Positions 27,081-38,797 of a DNA stretch of 64,000 bases are shown here, in pieces. Under the pieces are notes generated by a model, which worked only from the letters and a program-made list of their open reading frames with translations, was not told the origin of the DNA and did not search any database. Every line of letters begins with the position of its first letter. Positions within the stretch are counted from its first letter, which is position 1. A program made the translations under genes and the position numbers. Source of the DNA: Daphnia carinata (lineage: Eukaryota > Arthropoda > Branchiopoda > Diplostraca > Daphniidae); the NCBI RefSeq assembly GCF_022539665.2, contig NC_081333.1, forward strand, positions 8,182,971-8,246,970, given 5' to 3'.

Positions 27081-27894
27081 CATGCATAAGTTTGAGATAG
27101 GTAAGTTAATTTTTAGAAAATAGTTGAGCGCAAACGGTCTATTAATGAAAATTTGTGCTAGATCGCGCTAGCGATGCAGCGTACTGGCGCGCTAGCATTA
27201 CGACAATTATTCAGTATATTTCAAAAACAATTAACTTAATGGAAAAAATAGCCTCTTTCCCGGAATGAGCATTCAATTTTTAGTATATCCTGTGATATTC
27301 AACCCATTCCGTCATGTGTCCATTTTTGCAGAAAAAAAAAATAAGCCCGACTAAATTAGCCCGACTTTCCTTATTTTTTCGTTTTTTACGTTTAATTAAA
27401 AAACCATGAGGCTAATTGAAAAACAAGTTTTATTTCCATGATAAGCATTCAATTCTGAATCGAAATCATGTATTTTAAGCAAAATCTAAAATTTAGCCAA
27501 AAATGAAAAAGTGCAAAGGCTATAGCCTTACCACTTTTGTCAAAATCGGCCTAAAATGACATCTCTGTGAATTCGATGAAAATCACACAGTACAATAAAA
27601 ATTTAACGCTGATTTAAAAAAAGCCACTGGTTTACTTGTCAAATTATTCGTTTTTGAATTACACCGAATATTCGTACAAAAAATAAGAACGGTCGGGATT
27701 ACTATTTAGTCAGGCTTAAATTTTTTTTCTGCAAAACTGGCATTATTGGGATTGCGAACATTACAAGATAGAATGAAAATTGAATGCTGATTCTGATAAA
27801 TTGTTATTTTTTTCATTTAGTTAATGTTTTTTAAATACACTGAATAGTTTTGCTGAATCGCGCTAGCGCTATATCGTACTGGCGCGCTAGCATT

Positions 27895-29310
27895 GAGTCA
27901 AAAACTATGTAATTTAGATTAAAATAAATGCTATTTTCTTCATCCTTGATTGATTCCAAACCTATTTCATGTATAATTTGTCATATTTAAGTTAATTTAA
28001 AGTAGATAAATAAAATCAAACGCGCTTTTTTTTAAAGCCAGTCTACTTTAACTTGAATAACTCAAAAACTATGTATTTTCGATTAAAATAAATGTTATTT
28101 TCTTCATTCTTGATTGATTTGAAGCATAAATCATGCTTAATTTGCTATAGTTAAGTTATTTTAAAGAAGTTAATTGAAATCAAACGCGCTATTCTTTAAA
28201 AAAAAATGTACTTTAACTTGAATAACTCAAAAACTATGTAATTTAGATTAAAATAAATGTTATTTTCGTCATCCTTGATTGATTTCGAACATAATTCATG
28301 CATAATTTGCCATAATTAAGTTATTTTAAAGAACTTAATTGAAATCAAGCGTGCTATTCTTTAAAGAAAATTTACTTTAACTTGAATAACTCAAAAACTA
28401 TATAATTTAGATTAAAATAAATGTTATTTTCGTCATCCTTGATTGATTTCGAACATAACTCATGCGTAATTTGCCATAGTTAAGTTATTTTTAAGAAGTT
28501 AATTGAAATCAAACGCACTATTCTTTAAAGAAAATCTACTTTAACTTGAACAACTCAAAAACTATGTAATTTCGATTAAAATAAATGTTATTTTCGTCAT
28601 CTTTGATTGATTTCAAACATAACTCATGCATAATTTTCCATAGTTAAGTTATTTTCAAGAAGTTAATTGAAGTCAAACGCGCTATTCTTTAAAGAAAATC
28701 TACATTAACTTGAATAACTCAAAAGCTATATAATTTAGATTAAAATAAATGTTATTTTCGTCATCCTTGATTGATTTCGAACATAACTCATGCGTAATTT
28801 TCCATAGTTAAGTTATTTTTAAGAAGTTAATTGAAATCAAACGCGCTATTCTTTAAAGAAAATCTACTTTAACTTGAACAACTCAAAAACTATGTAATTT
28901 CGATTAAAATAAATGTCATTTTCGTCATCTTTGATTGATTTAAAACATAACTCATGCATAATTTTCCATAGTTAAGTTATTTTCAAGAAGTTAATTGAAG
29001 TCAAACGCGCTGTTCTTTAAAGAAAATCTACTTTAACTTGAATAACTCAAAAACTATGCAATTTCGATTAAAATGAATGTTATTTCCTTCATCCTTGATT
29101 GATTTCGAACATAATTCATGCATAATTTGCCATAGTTAAGTTATTTTAAAGAAGTTAATTGAAATCAATGGCGCTTTATCATTAATGCAAATGTACTTTA
29201 TCTTGAATAACACAGAAACTATGTATTCTAGATTAAAACAAATATTATGTTCTTCATCCTTGATTATTTTCGAACACAATTCATGCATAAGTTTGAGATA
29301 GGTAAGTTAA
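27895..29310. repeat. 164-bp satellite array 2 (about 8 monomers)
   Basis: This is the same monomer family as array 1. The landmark recurs at 28052, 28217, 28381, 28545, 28709, 28873, 29037 and 29202 (165, then 164 bp, then 165). Both ends match the ends of array 1 (ATTGAGTCAAAAACTATG entry, CACAGAAACTATGTATTCTA exit). It is therefore a duplicated array with about five fewer interior units. Confidence 0.93.
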
Positions 29311-29949
29311 TTTTTAGAAAATAGTTGAGCGCAAACGGTCTGTTAATGAAAATTTGTGCTAGATCGCGCTAGTGCTGTAGCGTACTGGCGCGCTAGTACT
29401 ACGACAATTATTCAGTATATTTCAAAAACAATTAACTTAATGGAAAAAATACCCTCTTTCCCGGAATCAGCATTCAATTTTTAGTATATCCTGTGATATT
29501 CAACCCATTCCGTTGTGTGTCCATTTTTGCAGGAAAAAAAAATAAGCCCTACTAAATAAGCCCGACTAAATAAGCCCGACTTTTCTTATTTTTTCGTTTT
29601 TTACCTTTAATTAAAAAACTATGAAGCCAATTGAAAAACAAGTTTTTTTTTCCATGATAAGCATTCAATTCTGAATCGAAATCATGTACGTATTTTTAGC
29701 AAAATCTATAATTTAGCCAAAAATGAAAAAGTGCAAAGGCTATACCCAATAAGGCCTTACCACTTTTGTCAAAATCGGCCTAAAATGATATCTCTGTGAA
29801 TTCGATGAAAATCGAAAAATTGTTAGTTTTTCATTAATTAAACCACTTTAGAAGTACATCGAATATTCCTGGTGCACCGCGCTTGTGCTATAGCGTACTG
29901 GCACGCTTGCATTTAATCAAATATTCGGTCTATCTCAAAAGAGATTAGA

Positions 29950-30543
29950 CTTAACACTTCTGATTTCTAAATTAAAGTCCTGAAACGGTGGAGACGCGGC
30001 GTTCCATTTAATCTATATTTCTCTTGAGAACTATAGTATTTTGTTCTCAGTAACACCATAGTCTGCGCTTCGACAGTTACGACACGTGAAATTGCCTGGA
30101 AATCTTTTGAAAGTAGCTGAAGTAGCTTGCCTCAAACGCGTCATCCTTTCACGTGAACGCCTACCTGCTTTTCCTTAGCAACCACATTTTTTTCACCGCT
30201 AAATGTCCAAGCATCATCCTCCGGGAGCTTTGCATGGCGCATGGCCCTGCACAAGGTATTTCTTTAAAAACCTTGGCATTGGTAACTTCACGAACATCGT
30301 GAGTCGTTAATAAACAAGTACACAAATATAGGGATATAACCACGATCAGTATAGTTGCTAACAAATTTAAACATTACAAAATTTAAGGTATGCAGGCAAA
30401 TATCGACTTCCAATAATTAGGTCAGCTTAGAAAGTATCACTGAAATCAAATACAAAACGCAGTAATTCTTCGGAAGATAACAGAAATAGGCAACTGAAAG
30501 CAAAATTAGGATTATCTCGTATGGCGACCAGAAGAACTAGCTA
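29950..30543. other. MUS81 3' flank
   Basis: This stretch lies between the satellite block and the MUS81 stop. A minus-strand frame at 30364-30161 without an ATG carries a hydrophobic start and ends at a possible splice donor; it is discussed as a finding and is not supported as a gene. Confidence 0.5.
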
Positions 30544-32890
30544 TTAGCGAAGATGTTCTTCGGTATAGAGTTTAGCCAACAGTGCACTAATGGACAATCC
30601 TATTTTTCTCTTGGCTTTTCCGTATTCAAGACAAGAAAGGAGAGTACTGGCAGATGCGCCAGCAGATCTCAACGCATCCATCAATGAGCTAGGCGTTGGA
30701 TACACCTTAACGATAGCTTCGGCTTTTTCTCCTGATAAACCATGCAGTTGCATGAGCTGCTTGGCAAACATCTGTGTCACTGACAGAGGCTAAAGTTGAA
30801 ACGAAATAGTTAATAAGATTAATTATTATTAGCGAATTTTGCTACTTGATCAAATGTCTGAAGTACAAATAACTTACTTTTAATTTGGTTGAATTGGTGT
30901 ACAATTCTTTGAAAGTTATCAAACTTGTTTGCCAATCACTTCCTACCTTTTCCTGACAACCTCGACTTGTTACTGTTTTTCCCTAGTGAACACAATCAAT
31001 GCGAAATAGTTATAATCGTACCTTTTAAATAACACATTGATTTCTTACATGGTAAATTTCGGTCAGCTGTTTAGTCATCTGAACGAGGAAGGCTACAGAG
31101 TCGTCCGATTTTTGGGTCCATTGCACTTGAAATTTTTCTATAATCAGCGTATTGGCGATGGCTTGTAACACGCTTGTCTCCGGTAAACCAAGATTCTGCC
31201 GATTGCCGAACTCCTCAATCAAATAAATGGGGCGCACTAGTCCGCTGTGCTTTAACCGAAACTGTAAACAGATTGAAGATGGCAGGGCCGTAGAAGGTAT
31301 TCGATAAAACCATTTTTACTAATACTTAGAAATGTTTGAGGTTTACTTTTTGTTCTTTAAATCGACCATCTTTAATACTCGATACGACATCGTCCATTCG
31401 TTTCCGTTCAACGACATACGGGAGGGTCAGTTCCTGATCACTGCTAATACCTGAACTTGCTTTAGGCTTACAAATCCACAAGTAATCGCCGATGGACAGC
31501 TTGCGTACGTCATAGGACACTCCACAGTTTTGAAAAGCTTTGGCTGCCGTTTCTTTTTGGTTCTTTCCAGAACCTGAACTTCTGCAGCAAATATCATGTT
31601 AATTATTTTGGTATCATTTCTTACACCTAGGTTACAATCCATACCCAGATACTTCAGCTATGTCGACACACAACACTATATCGTATTCACCCGCTTTCAG
31701 CGTCACTTTATCAGGGATATTAGTGTAGGGTACCTGCTGTTCTTCTACAACTAATGGTTCTTCTTGAATAGCTGGCTCAACTGGATTTGCGGCAACATCT
31801 ACTCTGTTTGAATTAGAGAAGAGCCTCTGTTGGGCATACGTGTCAAATTCGTCATCGTCTATTAGGATGAGATCGTCGGGTTGCAAAATTCCATTTGATG
31901 TCGACGGTGTGTCAATGTCGCGTAATGTGTTCGGCCTAGAAGTTTTCGTGATTGCTTTTCGTACTCGCGTGGCTTTAGCTTCTCCCGTAGATGTAGCCTT
32001 TACAGGAGAAACTGATGTTGCAGGAAATTTGTCATCACATTCTGTATGAATGGCTGTCGAAGTGGTTGAGCCGTACAGTGTAGCTTCTGCTTCGTCCAGC
32101 CTGCATGCTAAACTCTTTCCCTTTTCTGTCAACTGGTATTTTGCAGGATTCCCTTTTTTATCCACCAATTCTTTGTTGATTAAAGTTGTCATTGATGACC
32201 AAGCACTATAATACTGTGCATTTACTACATCAGTTTGGCAGAATGAAACATCAGTGTAGGGTTGAGCTAATTCTTGCAGATCCTTCTTTTTCAGATAACC
32301 ATCAGCTGTGGCATGCTTGTGAAGCGCCATGAGCAATGCATAAGCCCCTGATCGTCTGGTAGGAATGTATTCTTTAGGCTGGTGATTGGGATTTCTTTGA
32401 GGAATGGAAGGTCTCGACTGTTTGCTTGGTGGATTTTCATTTTCAGAGCTACCTGATTCAGAATGATTTCTAAGGCTACCTAAAATTAAGCAATAAGCCT
32501 TCAGTGTGAATGAATTTATTATTAATCAAATGTAAGATTCACATGTTACCTCCACGGGATATATGCTCAGTAAGCTTCTTTTCTATTATTTTACATAACC
32601 CATCTCCAAAATGTTGAAGCACCTTGCATTCTTTGGCACTTTCAAGGACTAGTGGATATTTCTGTAAAGATTTCAATGCCTGAGAATGTTTGTTGACAAA
32701 ATGATTTAGAAGCCTTGTAAATCACATCTAGTTTCAACATTACCTTGCCATAAACATATTGTAGTTTAGACTCCTTCCTTGCAGCATCTTCTTTCAATTC
32801 AATAAGCCACTTTTCAAAAAGGGGATTTGGACAAGACTTTGGTTTTCGAGTTACCCGTACTCGCTTTTTAACACGACATGTCGTAGCCAT
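30544..32890 (-). CDS. MUS81: MUS81 structure-specific endonuclease subunit, complete, 7 exons
   Basis: Exons in transcript order: 32890-32744, 32679-32550, 32479-31645, 31581-31347, 31261-31049, 30982-30878, 30789-30544. All junctions are GT-AG with closing phases, giving 636 aa. Residues about 10-92 form the N-terminal helix-hairpin-helix domain, with the typical KVLQHFGDGLCKIIEKKL stretch. About 133-235 resemble the winged-helix domain, followed by a Ser/Thr-rich linker to about 350. The XPF-type nuclease domain starts at VLCVDIAE and carries GDYLW near 402 and VERKRMDD near 428-435, so the GD...ERKx3D metal-binding signature is intact. The last exon holds the C-terminal tandem HhH. In the family, MUS81 pairs with EME1/MMS4 in the nucleus and cuts 3' flaps, stalled forks and nicked Holliday junctions. 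It is somewhat longer than vertebrate MUS81 (about 550 aa), mostly in the linker. The ATG is the first in frame and precedes a basic stretch. Confidence 0.95.
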
Positions 32891-33467
32891 TTCTTATATT
32901 TACACTTTTAAAAATGACGTTTGGCTAATGGTACTTTTGTAGAGTTGCTCTACAACTTCAAAACCTTTGCTCCGTGTTCTTGAATAACAGCAATCTGGAA
33001 TCCGAATTCATAGTTCCGGACTTCTACTATAAATTTTTATGAAGAAACAAAATCATAAAAAAGTAAAAAAAAAAAAAAAACGTAAATCGTCGGTGATCAG
33101 CGAACAGTATCGAAGTTTCAGCTTCACTCTTCCGAATTGTTCGATCACAAAATAAAAAATTACAGTATCATCAAATAATTTTATTCTCAATTTCAATTCA
33201 CGGGAAAAAAATTATGGCTTTTATCACATATTAATGCCCCCTTACGATTCTAATGATTCCCTCTGACAATGCTTGTGCTTTCCGACTTTCCTACAGTAAT
33301 GAAATTAACTACATACCTTGAAAAAAGTTAAAGATTTTCGTTTACTTCGCTTTTTAATTGCTGATGAACCTTTAGTTTGGTCAATACATATATAAAATTC
33401 ATTATAAAACATCTTTTTTTTTTGTAGAGGCATAAATACTATTAAAAGAATTAAAATCAGATCTGTT

Positions 33468-33876
33468 TTAAAGAAATAATTTCTCAGGAGTCAGATTTAG
33501 AGGGAACCCTATAACTTTGCGAACTCCAGCATGAGTTACTTCATTTGGATCGACGACGACGACTTTCGAGAACACTGCGATTGTTATTCTTCCAGTCACG
33601 TCCTAAATTGATGGATTTAAATGAATTTGTGGAAATATCGCAGATATGTAAATGACTAATGCATATGCTCTTACTTCCTACTGCTGCCACGATAGCGTTT
33701 TCTACGATCATGATACCATCTGACGTCGACATGAATTTCTTGACAGCTTCATAAAGAAGTGCGCTACCTTCTTCTGTAGCGAAAAATGCCGCCATGCACT
33801 TGGTTTCGTGAGATTCTACAATTCGAGATGGGGAATTTCCTTCCTTGGACAACGATACAGCAATTGCGTTCTCCAT
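33468..33876 (-). CDS. small two-exon protein of unknown function (109 aa)
   Basis: Exon 1 is 33876-33682 (65 codons from MENAIAVSL). Exon 2 is 33602-33468 (44 codons and TAA, ending NLTPEKLFL). The phase-0 splice (donor GTAGGA at 33681, acceptor TTTAG at 33603) gives a hydrophobic beta-rich second half (GRITIAVFSKVVVVDPNEV). A nearby alternative donor, GTAAGA 7 nt downstream in the transcript, would give a basic tail ending RRRRSK instead. An AG preceded by a pyrimidine stretch lies just upstream of the ATG (near 33,905), and a GTAGGC donor at about 34,001 could define a 5' untranslated exon. The length resembles small cytosolic adaptor proteins, but I do not recognise the family. It lies 580 bp upstream of MUS81 on the same strand, with its own start and stop. 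It could be a real small gene or a fragment of a longer one. Confidence 0.5.
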
Positions 33877-34639
33877 TATTGGGTGGATAATTAATTATTA
33901 AAACTGGACAATTTAGAAAATAAAAAAAAGGGAATATGAAAATTAAATTTAAATATCAAATACTTCAATACTCACGCAAGCAAGATTAAATGAGCCTACC
34001 TGTAACTATGCCCTTGGAGCGAATGATGAAGGCCGACGAAAATCCTTGTGAAGAAGGACACTGGTTCCGTTGCCATATCAGTTGTTAAATTTTTATTTAT
34101 AATTAAAACTTTTTAATATCATTGGTTGATACACTTGCAAATTTAAGAATGTGTGTTTTCTGCCGCACGGACCACAGGTTTTAAGGTAAGTAAGACTTTT
34201 TATTTAAATTAAATAAAGATGCATTGCGGCAGGCCGATTTTTCTAAATTATTTTCCCGATGACAACCCCGCAGATTTCCCAAAACAATTTCAGCGGGAAT
34301 TTGTTTTAATCAAGTGATTGCATCAAATGGTACAAGATCACGTAAGCGGAACAATTGCGGTTTTCTAATCTTGTATCCTTCTTTACGCGCAAAGTTTGGA
34401 AGAATCAAAAACCGTGACAGCGCAAATAAAGTAACCAATTAGATGAAAAAAATGCCCAGTCACTGATCCCTGAAACAATTGAAGCGAAGCCACATACATT
34501 CAAGTGGTTGCTTCAAATGTTTGTGTAGTCGATAAATTATGCACTGACCAGTCTAGTCAGCCAAAAATCCTCATCGCTTCTGGTTAACAAAACCTATCGT
34601 CGACTTAATTTCAACTAAAAATGATCAATTATAGCACCG

Positions 34640-35170
34640 AATCATATGCGACTATATGTCCACCAGTTCAACTCTTGGGACTGTCATTATGGACGTTAAT
34701 GAGTTTGATAATTGAGCACATAGCAAATCCACATAGATTCCTAAGTCTGAGAGGATTCGTCGCTGACAAGTTAGGCAATAAAAAATCAATTTTAACAACC
34801 ACTGTATTGTTAAACACTGTCACCTTGCCATTGGTGCTATGGTTTGAATTAAATCATCGAAGTTACGACGTCAGCAGATCCAATCAAACCAGCTGTTCCG
34901 TTAATGACTCCGACATGGCACCGACCAGTTAGGTACGCACAAGTAGCTGCACCTTACCCACATCACTAGCCGTTCGCTTAGTTGGTTTCTACGCATCCTA
35001 CACAACCAACTTCCTCTTAGACGCCAGCTGTCCTGACAATGATGGAGAAACATGGAAGGGACTTTGACCGATAGTAAACTATTTTCTATGGCAAGCATGA
35101 CTGTTTTACCCCTCTACAACAGGGGTCTTAATTGACAAGTTATCTTAATACAGAGGTATAGTATCTTAGA
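34640..35170 (+). pseudogene. decayed MFSD6-like transporter copy
   Basis: An open stretch at 34,621-34,932 contains GFVADKLGNKKSIL, matching GFVADKLGIYKPII of the intact gene at 37,023. A hydrophobic segment ending LPLVLWFEL matches LPILWLE. Downstream, pieces of the same gene recur in different frames: AVRLVGF...TTNFLLDA near 34,968-35,025 (compare MIRVVGF...ATTLLDA), then MMEKHGRDFDR near 35,040-35,070 in another frame (compare MTKKHQGDF), then GVLIDKLS near 35,130-35,150 (compare GLLIDAIS). In-frame stops and at least two frameshifts separate these pieces, and no later exons are recognisable before 36,689. It lies about 1.5 kb upstream of the intact copy in the same orientation, so it reads as a decayed tandem duplicate. 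Confidence 0.75.
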
Positions 35171-35179
35171 ATTGGAGAT

Positions 35180-36688
35180 TATAGAATCCATCAGCGGAAC
35201 GGTTTGTTCTGGATAGCTATTCTATATTTACAGAACTAGCATGCAGCACTACGTTATAGTTTGAGACTGCTTGCCCATTTTGCCAGGTTTTCGAGCCTTT
35301 TTCCCCGGTAGAATTTATCCATTCATCCATAAAGTGTAAAACATCACCAAAGGCGACAAATGTCAGAAGGATCACGCCCAGCTCATCAAAGGTTTCCTTC
35401 GTAACGCTTGGCTTTTCAATAATTATGCAGCACCCATGGCTATTGTCGTGTCGCTAATGTATACGTGCCAATGCTATTTCGTTTATCATCTTTTGAAATA
35501 ACATCACAACATTTTGTTTATGGATGCATACAACCAAAATATTTTTGATAGGTGCTAATTTCAGGGATCCTTTGATCTGACTGTCATGTCTTATTAACTG
35601 GGCATTTGCGGGACCCGACCGTTTTCTCTCCACCGTTTTGGGAAATTATGTTTGCGACGTTGTTGCACAGGGAGTATTAATGATTTCTGTGTGGGTTGGT
35701 CTCTCATGGTAACTAATCCCAAGTTGTTTCCTTTTTTTTTGTTTATCTAAACGGAATATACGCTCCGCTACCGTCTTTGGGGGCTCGGGACAGATCAATT
35801 GCCAAAACAACATTCTCTTGTTTTGCTCTCCTAAAAGGAAATGTTTTAGAAGCAATTTCTTGGGCAGGCTGAGACCTGGATGTAATACTTGGCAATGTTT
35901 TTGACGTCATCGCACGGGATACAATACGCTTATTTGGTGTTAAGTTTCATTGCTGGAAGTACGTCTTCTACGTAATTATCTGCTATTTCTTTCTGAAGAA
36001 AATTGTAGCAAGAAAAGCATTTGGCAGTTCATCAAAGTTTGCCATTCACTACAGTTTGATTCTAAGAATGAAATATTACATTTATATTCATCTTTTTCGG
36101 CTCAGAATTCAACGGAGCGATTCATGGCGACGTGGAAAACTCAGCAGGTGTTGGGCGTGCGAAGGATGGTAGAAAACAGGCTAATTAAATTGTTTAAGCA
36201 TGGTGCCACCAGGTGCATTATTTGCGAGTTGCAATAAAGTTCTGCGCGCCTAGATTCATTATCCGACTTGGATTCTGTAATGGAGTGGTACTCTCTCTCT
36301 CAGACGGTAAATTTAATTAAGGCAAATAAAAGCTTTCGTTCGTATTTCATTGAATGGCAATTGTGCTATAGTGCCCCAGTTGCTAATTAACAGGAATTCA
36401 TGTATTTCATTCATTTCGCTTATCGTCCGGAAAAACAGCGTCCTCTTTTAGTTATTGGTGACCTTGCCATTTAATGACTAGACGATTATTCAGAATATGG
36501 ACTATGCCCTGTAACTGAATATCCCATGTTTCGTCTGTTTGATTATGGCGTGAGTTCGCATCAACGGAGCGCTATTTCCCTTGGAAGCAACCACATAGAC
36601 TTAGTAATGTGGTCTTACTTTTAAGCCAAACGTCAAGAAAGTTGGTCCAGTTGTAAGTGCAGGTTGTTAAATAACGAATACAGCCAAC
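35180..36688. other. spacer between MFSD6-like pseudogene and gene
   Basis: AT-rich, with one 95-codon frame at 35950-36237 of no recognisable family. Further decayed MFSD6 exons may lie here, but I could not align any by eye. Confidence 0.5.
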
Positions 36689-38797
36689 ATGGAAGCAGCA
36701 TTTCTTTACGTTAAATCTGCCATTTTCCCGATAAATCTTGAATTATTGAAGTTGAAAACCATTTACTTTCTTTTCTACTCGTGTAAGTTAAAAATTTGTT
36801 CGCACCTCCATACAAGGTTTTATGAATTTGTCATATGCTTTAGCGTTGTTTGCGTCACTGCCTTATGTCTCCATTATCTCTACCCAAATCGTCAATTATC
36901 AGCAATTGTCTATCATCTTTTCCTGTGTCACAGTTATTTCAACGGTGGGACCCATCGTCACAGGCAATAATTTCAGTCCTATGGTGTTTTAGGCAGCAAT
37001 AAACATGACGAATTTGATGCAGGATTCGTAGCAGACAAATTGGGCATTTACAAGCCGATTATAATCACGGCTGCGTTCATTGTGGGATTCATTCAATTAC
37101 CGATCCTCTGGCTAGAGACAGCGCACAAAATCCATGTAGCTGAACGGAACGACACCGTTCAATTGGCTGGAAACGTAACACTGGCGCCCAGCTCTAACGC
37201 CGCCGTGCCACGGGACTACATTTTCCCCATTTTATTGATGATTCGCGTTGTCGGCTTTATATTTTTTGATGCCGCTACGACGCTTCTAGATGCTGCTGGA
37301 TTGGCAATGACGAAGAAGCACCAAGGAGACTTTGCCAAGCAAAAAACGGCAGGCTTTCTGAGTATGATTTTTATTCCGGTATTGTGCGGTCTGTTGATTG
37401 ACGCTATCTCAGATAAATTAGGTACACCCTATTGCTCATTTCGGTGGGGGAGGATATGCCTAATTTTATCAATTCATTTGCAGGCTACAAGGATTACTCG
37501 ATTGCGTTCTACATTGCCACCGGGTTTATAGTGATTCTTATGCCGATACTCTACAGAATGGAAGTCGAAGTTCAAATGAACAAGCAATCCATAATTTCAA
37601 CAGCCAAAAAAGTTGTTGGCATGATCGACGTTGACGTTTTCCTTCTTGCCGAAATCTTCGTGGGTTCTTGTGAGTCGAACCGTTTTCTTTCTCGCTTCAC
37701 TAATTCTCCGGATAAGGCGCTAACCATCTGACACCCGTTTCTCTTTTTTCCTTGAGGTATGGGATTTCATATGGCATTTCTCAGCGTCTACGTCGATGTT
37801 GAGCTGATTGCATCTAAAACTCTATACGGTTGAATAATCAATACTTTTTCAAAATTTCTGCTTTTAAAAAAAAGGGTCAGAGCACTGAGATGTTTTTGTT
37901 TGCCTATACCCTGATTATATTCCAGGACTGGCTTCCAGCTGCGGCGGAATCAGTGCCGTGATTTCGTTATCTGTTGCAAAACCGATTATCGATCGGTTGG
38001 GTGAGGCGAATACGTTAGCATTCGGATTGGCGCTCTACTCCGTTCGATTCGTCATTTTTTATTTTTTACAGTTAAGTGTGTTAACAAACAGTTGCAGTGA
38101 ACGTCTTGGTACGTTTCAAGAGCTGTACTACTAATGGCAGTTGGAGAAATAATTTCTCGTCTATCTTTTCTCTGATCTCGTTCCAGAAATCCTTGGATAC
38201 TTATTGTTACGGAATCATTAGAAGGATTCTGTGGGTTTCTCGGCATTACAACAGGCAGTTATTTTTGTGCAGCGGCTGCTCCACCAGGAATGCTGGCATC
38301 CGTAAAAAGCATTAATTACTGAACTTTTAGATTAAATGACACGTCTAATTATATCAAGCTGTAATTGAAGACACGTTGCAATTACCTACAATTTAGCTTA
38401 ACGGGATTCTGGCTGCAGCTACAATGGGTCTTGGTGAGTAAAACATCCTGACTCACAAAGCCTTCAGTTGTAATTGCAGATTGTCAACAATAGGTAGAGG
38501 ACTCGGCACAGCTGTTGGAAGCTTCCTTATATCGTCTTATGGAATTCGATTGACGTATCTACTGTTTGCCATTCTATCTGGTTCCATAGCCATTCTCTAC
38601 CTGACCGCCTACCACCTGGTTTTGAAAAAGATGGAACGTCGAAGGCTGGCTCAGCCCAAACGAGGTCTCTAAGCCCATTCAACACTGTTTGACAAAAGAC
38701 TTTCCAATTGACATGTTCCACGTCTGCAGATGAAGTGACAATTGCAAATGCGAATGGTGATTCCAGTAAAGGCGATATTGAAGCCACAGTTCTCTAG
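36689..38797 (+). CDS. MFSD6-like major facilitator superfamily transporter, complete, 10 exons
   Basis: Exons: 36689-36782, 36844-36963, 37023-37421, 37484-37669, 37757-37828, 37926-38070, 38187-38301, 38397-38433, 38494-38664, 38730-38797. Phases close over 1,407 nt, giving 468 aa. Family hallmarks appear in order: N-terminal INLELLKLKTIYFLFYSS (the MFSD6 INKKLLPLKALFF-type start); IVTGFVADKLG, the MFS loop 2-3 motif; a glycosylation-prone extracellular loop (NDT, NVT); MIRVVGFIFFDAATTLLDAA; a second-half motif RLGEANTLAFGLALYSVRF; NPWILIVTESLEGFCGF; and GLGRGLGTAVGSFL with YGIRLTYLLF near the end. This predicts about 12 membrane helices. Members are plasma- or vesicle-membrane proteins with poorly known substrates. 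Intron 2 uses a GC donor (36,964) and intron 5 has a weak GTTGAA donor. The tandem pseudogene upstream shows local duplication. The model is strong; the substrate is unknown. Confidence 0.85.

Larger units (their letters stand above)
23430..29950. repeat. composite repeat block: inverted and direct modules enclosing satellite arrays
   Basis: The block is much more AT-rich than its flanks and contains no ORF. A module starting CTCTTTCCCGGAAT occurs in direct orientation at about 24,230, 27,245 and 29,450, spaced about 3,015 and 2,205 bp apart. A reverse-complement copy at about 23,585-24,230 is joined to inverted satellite sequence and lacks roughly 190 bp. The module carries CCCGACTAAATTAGCCCGAC-like and ATCGGCCTAAAATGACATCT signatures. 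The sequence from 24,240 to 24,900 repeats almost identically at 27,250-27,900, so the block arose by segmental duplication plus an inversion. It resembles a non-autonomous mobile element with internal tandem repeats; no transposase is present. Confidence 0.85.

Noticed and set aside
24880-29310. CRISPR-like regular repeats
   Set aside because: The whole 164-bp unit is repeated with no unique spacers, and the DNA is eukaryotic; this is a satellite.
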